Shown here piece after piece: positions 6,913 to 10,119 of a DNA stretch of 10,119 bases. The notes under the pieces are model-generated. The model was not told the origin of the DNA. It ran no database searches and saw only the letters and a program-made list of their open reading frames with translations. The stretch is from Lachnoclostridium sp. UBA1241 (lineage in GTDB: Bacteria > Bacillota > Clostridia > Lachnospirales > Lachnospiraceae). Numbering within the stretch: the first letter of the stretch is position 1; each line of letters opens with the position of its first letter. Position numbers and translations under genes: made by a program. The stretch covers positions 185-10,303 of the forward strand of contig DBWJ01000100.1 in NCBI GenBank assembly GCA_002308955.1. The letters run 5' to 3'.

Positions 6913-6940
6913 GCGGCAGAAGCAATTCTGCCGCATATTT
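6913..6940 (+). terminator. Hairpin between mrp and the lipoprotein gene; weak terminator or attenuator
   Basis: A perfect 9-bp stem, GCGGCAGAA (6913-6921) with TTCTGCCGC (6926-6934), is closed by GCAA, a GNRA tetraloop. Only ATATTT follows, so termination would be weak or partial. No promoter stands out before the lipoprotein gene at 6955, whose ribosome site starts at 6942. The hairpin may tune readthrough or protect an mRNA end. Confidence 0.5.
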
Positions 6941-6954
6941 CGGAGGGAGAGTAA

Positions 6955-8445
6955 ATGAGGAAACTGCGTAAAGCACTTGCAGTTCTTATCATCCTTACGA
7001 TTGCCGCGATGTCTTTCGGCTGCGGCAAGAAGGGAGGAGAAGACGAAGAAGAGACAGCACCGTCCGTTACAGGACAGGCGGCAAATGTGACGGTTATTCC
7101 GGACGATACGAATACGTCCTTTGAGCCCTCGAAGGGGCTTGTTTACGCGCCGAGCGGTGAAAATCTTACGATTGTCGGAATCGGTTCCTGCACGGACCGG
7201 CACGTTGTGATCCCTTCGGAAATCGACGGAAAGAAGGTCGTTTCCATAGCGGAAGCCGCCTTCGCGCAGAACCTTAACATCGATCGGATTACCATTCCCG
7301 CAGGCGTTACGTTGATTGATAAAAAGGCGTTCCGCGGCTGCCGCAGTTTGAAAACGGTGGACTGGCCTTCGGACCTTGAGCGTATCGGTGAGAGCGCATT
7401 CTACGGAAGCGGACTTGTTGACGTCGCACTTCCCGATACTGTGAAGGTTATCGGATCGAGCGCCTTCGCATTTTGCGAAGATCTCAAATCGTTCCGCACG
7501 TCCGAAATTCAGGAGCGGATTGGCGGGAACTTTTTTGACCACTGCACGTCGCTTGAGACGGTTGTACTGAACGAAGGTTTGAAGGAGATCGGTTCCAACG
7601 CGTTCGATTCCTGCACGAGCCTTCGGACGATTTCCCTTCCCGATTCCATTGAGACGATTGACGATTCGGCGTTTCTTCGTTGCACGGGACTTACCTCGGT
7701 GAAGCTTCCGAAGAATCTTAAGACACTTGAAAACCTTGTATTTACGACGCTTGATTCGCTGCAGGAGATGACCATTGCGGCGGATGCGCCTTACTATATG
7801 ATTTCCGGAAACTGCCTCGTGGAGAAGAGCACGAAAACGGCGGTTGCCGTATGGGGCAATAAGACGATTCCGGCCGACGGTTCGGTTTCGGAAATCGGCT
7901 CTTTCCTGTTCCAGAACCGGACAGGGCTTAGTTCGATTGTCATCCCGGAAGGCATTACGGCGATTCAGGTCGGCGCGTTCCAGGGGTGCACCGGGATTAC
8001 GAAGATCACATTTCCCGCATCGCTTCAGAAGATTCAGGTGTCGGTATTCGAAGGCTCCGGACTGAAGGAAGTGGTTGTCCCTGAGGGTGTAACGACGATT
8101 TATACGGCGGCCTTCGCCGCGACCCCGCTTACGAAGGCGGAGATTGCGGGCGGCGTGACCGACAAGCTTACTGAGACATTCCGAGATTGCAAGGATCTGA
8201 AGGAGTGCCGGGTTATCGGGGCAGGCGTTGTGTTAAGCGGTACATTTGCCGGCTGTACGAAGCTTACTAATCTGACGCTCGGCGGGATTTCCGCCATCCA
8301 GGCGGACACCTTCAAGGGGTGCCAGAAGCTTCGTGAACTCACCTACGAGGGAACATGTGCCGAGTGGGAGGCAATCGCAAAGAGCGAGGGCTGGGATAAC
8401 GATATTCGAGGCATCGTCGTGCATTGTTCGGACGGTGACATTTGA
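6955..8445 (+). CDS. Surface lipoprotein with BspA-type leucine-rich repeats (LRR_5)
   Basis: A 496-residue exported protein. The N-terminus has basic residues, a hydrophobic core (about 7-19) and Cys23 after SFG, which looks like a lipoprotein signal. The lipobox is atypical: Ser at -3 and Phe at -2, where Leu and Ala/Ser are usual. A short Gly/Glu/Asp-rich linker follows (24-35). From about residue 50 to 475 the protein is built of roughly 22-24-residue repeats of the form IxxxAFxxCxxLxxIxLPxxL, the BspA/TpLRR type. It ends with the frequent cap GTCAEWEAI...VVHCSDG. Such proteins lie on the cell surface and bind hosts, other cells or glycans, but the ligand is unknown. The start is ATG 6955 with GGAGG at 6942-6946. 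A probable terminator follows at 8468-8516. Confidence 0.9.
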   Translation: MRKLRKALAVLIILTIAAMSFGCGKKGGEDEEETAPSVTGQAANVTVIPDDTNTSFEPSKGLVYAPSGENLTIVGIGSCTDRHVVIPSEIDGKKVVSIAEAAFAQNLNIDRITIPAGVTLIDKKAFRGCRSLKTVDWPSDLERIGESAFYGSGLVDVALPDTVKVIGSSAFAFCEDLKSFRTSEIQERIGGNFFDHCTSLETVVLNEGLKEIGSNAFDSCTSLRTISLPDSIETIDDSAFLRCTGLTSVKLPKNLKTLENLVFTTLDSLQEMTIAADAPYYMISGNCLVEKSTKTAVAVWGNKTIPADGSVSEIGSFLFQNRTGLSSIVIPEGITAIQVGAFQGCTGITKITFPASLQKIQVSVFEGSGLKEVVVPEGVTTIYTAAFAATPLTKAEIAGGVTDKLTETFRDCKDLKECRVIGAGVVLSGTFAGCTKLTNLTLGGISAIQADTFKGCQKLRELTYEGTCAEWEAIAKSEGWDNDIRGIVVHCSDGDI

Positions 8446-8467
8446 GTGCGACATGAGGAGCCGTAGT

Positions 8468-8516
8468 ATCGGCAGCGGAAAGTGCCTGTATTTCGTGCGG
8501 AAAGTGCCGATTTTTC
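8468..8516 (+). terminator. Probable terminator after the lipoprotein gene
   Basis: ATCGGCA (8468-8474) is the exact complement of TGCCGAT (8505-8511), and the 3' arm runs into TTTTTC (8511-8516). The loop is long (30 nt), but it can be shortened by an internal fold of GGCA (8471-8474) with TGCC (8483-8486). It separates the lipoprotein gene from the rsmD promoter at 8526. The long loop makes this less certain than a classical terminator. Confidence 0.5.
8475..8508 (+). repeat. Two direct copies of GCGGAAAGTGCC
   Basis: The 12-mer GCGGAAAGTGCC occurs at 8475-8486 and again at 8497-8508, start to start 22 nt, about two helical turns. The copies lie in the loop and 3' arm of the putative terminator and 18 nt upstream of the rsmD -35. 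They could be a protein-binding site or a chance or relic duplication. Confidence 0.6.
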
Positions 8517-8525
8517 AACTTTTTC

Positions 8526-8555
8526 TTGACAAAGTAAGGTAATCTATTCTACAAT
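8526..8555 (+). promoter_or_regulatory. Sigma-A type promoter for rsmD-coaD
   Basis: TTGACA (8526-8531, exact consensus), an 18-nt spacer and TACAAT (8550-8555). Transcription should begin near 8562. The ATG at 8554 overlaps the -10 box and so cannot be the rsmD start. Confidence 0.82.
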
Positions 8556-8586
8556 GATAGTGTGCGTTTTTCGGGAGGAGTATGTG

Positions 8587-9141
8587 ATGCGAGTGATTGC
8601 CGGAAAGGCAAGGAGACTTCTGCTGGAAACTCCTGCCGGACTATCGACGAGACCGACCTCGGACAAGATAAAAGAAACGCTTTTTAACATCCTGCAGCCG
8701 AGCCTTTCAGGGGCATGTTTCCTTGATTTATTCGCGGGAAGCGGCGGCATCGGAATCGAAGCGTTAAGCCGCGGAGCAAGGTACGCCTGCTTCGTCGATC
8801 ATTCGAGGGATGCGCTTCGGTGCATCAAGAACAATCTGAATCATACGAAGCTCGCCGATGATGCCACCGTGTACGGCATGGACTGGCGGAGCGCGCTGCT
8901 TCGGATGGAAACCGAGAAGAGAAAGTTCGATGTCGTATTTATCGATCCGCCCTATGACAGCACGTTAGCAGAGGATGCGCTCCGGGCACTTGCAGGTTCC
9001 GGGCTTCTTAACGAAGACGCGCTGATTGTGGTGGAAACCTCCCTTAAGAAAGAGGCTTCCGACCTGACGGGACTCGGATTTAAGATTGACCGCGTTAAGC
9101 AGTATAAAACGAACCGGCACTGGTTCCTTTCAAGAGAATAG
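8587..9141 (+). CDS. rsmD: 16S rRNA (guanine-966 N2)-methyltransferase
   Basis: RsmD transfers a methyl group from S-adenosylmethionine to N2 of G966 in 16S rRNA during assembly of the small ribosomal subunit. The 184-residue protein has the family N-terminus MRVIAGKARR, the SAM-binding stretch FLDLFAGSGGIGIEALSRGA (45-64) and the catalytic DPPY motif (120-123). Its length is normal for the family. The start is ATG 8587: GGGAGGAG (8573-8580) lies six bases upstream, and the promoter's -10 box excludes the earlier in-frame ATG at 8554. coaD follows on the same strand, a common order in Firmicutes. The 3' end is odd: its last nine codons are echoed twice in the same frame after the TAG stop (see the repeat at 9112-9207), and that frame stays open to a TGA overlapping the coaD ATG. 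Confidence 0.95.
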   Translation: MRVIAGKARRLLLETPAGLSTRPTSDKIKETLFNILQPSLSGACFLDLFAGSGGIGIEALSRGARYACFVDHSRDALRCIKNNLNHTKLADDATVYGMDWRSALLRMETEKRKFDVVFIDPPYDSTLAEDALRALAGSGLLNEDALIVVETSLKKEASDLTGLGFKIDRVKQYKTNRHWFLSRE

Positions 9142-9207
9142 AACGGACACCGGTTTTTGAGAATAAGCAGGAATAAAGCGGACCGGCATCGGTTCCTTTC
9201 CATAGAG
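9112..9207 (+). repeat. Three degenerate 27-nt repeats across the rsmD stop and the gap before coaD
   Basis: Unit A (9112-9138) is the end of rsmD and encodes NRHWFLSRE. Unit B (9142-9168) would encode NGHRFLRIS, and unit C (9181-9207) DRHRFLSIE. All three are in the rsmD frame although B and C lie past its TAG (9139-9141). A and C match at 21 of 27 bases, and several differences are synonymous (CAC/CAT, TCA/TCC). B is more diverged. The similarity of A and C extends outwards to about 9099-9144 and 9167-9213. Unit C leads directly into the coaD ribosome site, GAGGAG at 9205-9210. The copies contain short CCGG..CCGG-type palindromes and could fold as small hairpins. Confidence 0.75.
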
Positions 9208-9215
9208 GAGAACGA

Positions 9216-9698
9216 ATGAAAGTCGGAATTTACGCCGGAAGTTTTGACCCGGTGACGCTCGGGCATCTGGATGTCATCGAGCGCGCGTCCCGCATTGTGG
9301 ACCGCCTGGTAATCGGCGTTTTGAACAATACGAATAAAAAGCCTTCCTTCACCGCGGAAGAACGCGTGGAATTCATTCAGAGGGTGACGAAAGACATCCC
9401 GAATGTGGAAGTGAAGACCTTCGACGGACTGACCGTTGATTTTGCGAAGCAGGAGAAAGCCCGGATTCTGGTGCGTGGCCTTCGCGCCGTAACCGATTTC
9501 GAGTACGAACTGCAGATTGCACAGCTGAACCACAAGCTGGACCCGAAGATTGATACGATCTTCCTGACAACGAGCGTTGAGTACTCCTATCTCAGCTCGA
9601 GCATCGTGAAGGAGATTGCGCATTTCGGCGGCGACATCAGCAAGCTGGTTCCGAAGGAAGTCTGTCAGGACATCGTCGATAAGCTGGCGGTGAAGTAA
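9216..9698 (+). CDS. coaD: Phosphopantetheine adenylyltransferase
   Basis: CoaD joins ATP and 4'-phosphopantetheine to give dephospho-CoA, the fourth step of coenzyme A synthesis from pantothenate. The 160-residue protein has the standard family length. It shows the nucleotidyltransferase motif GSFDPVTLGHLD (8-19, with the TxGH signature at 14-17), RGLRAVTDFEYE (87-98) and YSYLSSSIVKE (123-133). The start is ATG 9216 with GAGGAG (9205-9210) five bases upstream. It lies 74 nt after the rsmD stop with no terminator between, so the two are probably co-transcribed from the promoter at 8526. The TGA that ends the reading frame continuing from rsmD overlaps this ATG as ATGA (9216-9219). Confidence 0.97.
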   Translation: MKVGIYAGSFDPVTLGHLDVIERASRIVDRLVIGVLNNTNKKPSFTAEERVEFIQRVTKDIPNVEVKTFDGLTVDFAKQEKARILVRGLRAVTDFEYELQIAQLNHKLDPKIDTIFLTTSVEYSYLSSSIVKEIAHFGGDISKLVPKEVCQDIVDKLAVK

Positions 9699-9754
9699 AT
9701 CGCCGATAGCGTTTGAAGCCGGCGAAGCAGCTTCCAAAGAAGCGGCGGAATGGA

Positions 9755-9783
9755 TTGAAATCTGTGACATTTTCCGATAAAAC
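9755..9783 (+). promoter_or_regulatory. Possible promoter before the coiled-coil gene
   Basis: TTGAAA (9755-9760), a 17-nt spacer and TAAAAC (9778-9783). The -35 is good and the -10 matches consensus at four of six bases. The 113-nt gap from coaD also holds a small hairpin, GCTTC (9730-9734) with GAAGC (9739-9743), which has no T-tract. The downstream gene may instead be read through from rsmD-coaD. Confidence 0.35.
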
Positions 9784-9811
9784 GAAGTGGAATAAAGGAG
9801 AGTAGAAAACT

Positions 9812-10119
9812 ATGGTAAATCGTCTTGAGCAGTTGATTGATGGAATCTTTGAGTATCTTGACGGATGTAAGCCGATTAAGCTGCAGCCCGGTAAGGTTGC
9901 CGTGAATAAAGAGGAGTTGTTCGAAATGCTCGATGAGCTGAAGCAGAGAACTCCGGACGAGATCAGACGTTATCAGAAGATCATCGCAAACCGCGATTCC
10001 ATCATTGCGAGTGCCGAAGAGAAGGCCGAGCAGATTATCGAGGAGTCCAAGGCGAAGGCAAGACAGCTTGTCAGCGAGCATGAGATCATGCAGCAGGCAT
10101 ATGCGCAGGCTAATGAGGT
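9812..10119 (+). CDS. Coiled-coil protein of unknown function, 5' part (cut by window edge)
   Basis: The first 102 residues are visible, and the gene runs off the right edge. They begin MVNRLEQLIDGIFEYLDGCK, followed by charged, Glu/Lys/Ala-rich sequence. Residues 63-95 or so (SIIASAEEKAEQIIEESKAK and on) have the heptad look of a long coiled coil. This resembles the stalk-like helices of DivIVA-type or V-/F-type ATPase peripheral-stalk subunits, and such proteins are often loosely annotated as ATPase subunits. No enzymatic motif and no membrane segment are visible. The start is ATG 9812 with AAGGAG (9795-9800); the 11-nt spacing is long but usable. The position behind coaD suggests a conserved housekeeping neighbourhood, but I do not recognise a named function. 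Confidence 0.8.
   Translation, partial: MVNRLEQLIDGIFEYLDGCKPIKLQPGKVAVNKEELFEMLDELKQRTPDEIRRYQKIIANRDSIIASAEEKAEQIIEESKAKARQLVSEHEIMQQAYAQANE

Noticed and set aside
6213..7542. Overlapping minus-strand frames of 271 and 304 codons opposite mrp and the lipoprotein gene
   Set aside because: Both are antisense to well-supported genes, span two of them, and show no motif or ribosome site.
8554..8586. ATG at 8554 as the rsmD start
   Set aside because: It overlaps the -10 box of a near-consensus promoter and would lie upstream of the transcription start. ATG 8587 has a good ribosome site and gives the family N-terminus.
8952..9770. Minus-strand 272-codon frame across rsmD, the gap and coaD, with repeated ERNRCR-like words
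   Set aside because: It is antisense to two certain genes. The repeated words are the reverse reading of the 27-nt repeats at 9112-9207.
1..10119. CRISPR array, transposase, phage genes, toxin-antitoxin pair, tRNA or rRNA
   Set aside because: I looked on both strands and saw no regularly spaced repeats, no recombinase or transposase motifs and no tRNA-like cloverleaf. The T-box is the only structured RNA family I recognise.

Overview
The window reads as ordinary chromosome from a Gram-positive member of the Clostridia, most likely Lachnospiraceae-like. This rests on the strong AGGAGG-type ribosome sites, a tryptophan T-box in front of trpE, sigma-A-like promoters, the MBOAT/DHHW pair, a BspA-type leucine-rich-repeat lipoprotein, and the rsmD-coaD gene order. 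Nothing in it looks like a phage, insertion sequence, plasmid, CRISPR array, tRNA or rRNA. Taxonomy is inferred from gene content alone.

Layout. (1) Bases 1-1263, minus strand: the 5' part of trpE (anthranilate synthase component I), cut by the window edge. It is preceded by a leader of about 365 nt with a complete T-box riboswitch (stem I, UGG specifier, antiterminator, competing terminator) and a sigma-A promoter. A second strong hairpin lies between the T-box terminator and the trpE ribosome site. (2) Bases 1373-5917, plus strand, divergent from trpE: four closely packed genes with 9-15 nt gaps. They encode a membrane O-acyltransferase (MBOAT/AlgI type), an AlgJ/AlgX-like DHHW protein, a stand-alone LUD-domain protein and a membrane-anchored metallophosphoesterase. 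The first two form a recognised module for acylating an exported glycan; the other two are not obviously linked to it. (3) Bases 5926-8516: a promoter, an Mrp/NBP35-type Fe-S carrier ATPase with an N-terminal four-cysteine motif, a hairpin, a leucine-rich-repeat lipoprotein and a probable terminator. (4) Bases 8526-10119: a near-consensus promoter, rsmD (16S rRNA m2G966 methyltransferase), coaD (phosphopantetheine adenylyltransferase) and the start of a coiled-coil protein gene that runs off the window.

I found no convincing undescribed multi-gene system. The most unusual signal is just after rsmD. The last nine codons of rsmD recur twice, in degenerate form and in the same frame, beyond its TAG stop. 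That frame stays open until a TGA that overlaps the coaD start as ATGA. Also worth a look are the extra hairpin in the trpE leader and the low-complexity linkers in the acyltransferase and the phosphoesterase.
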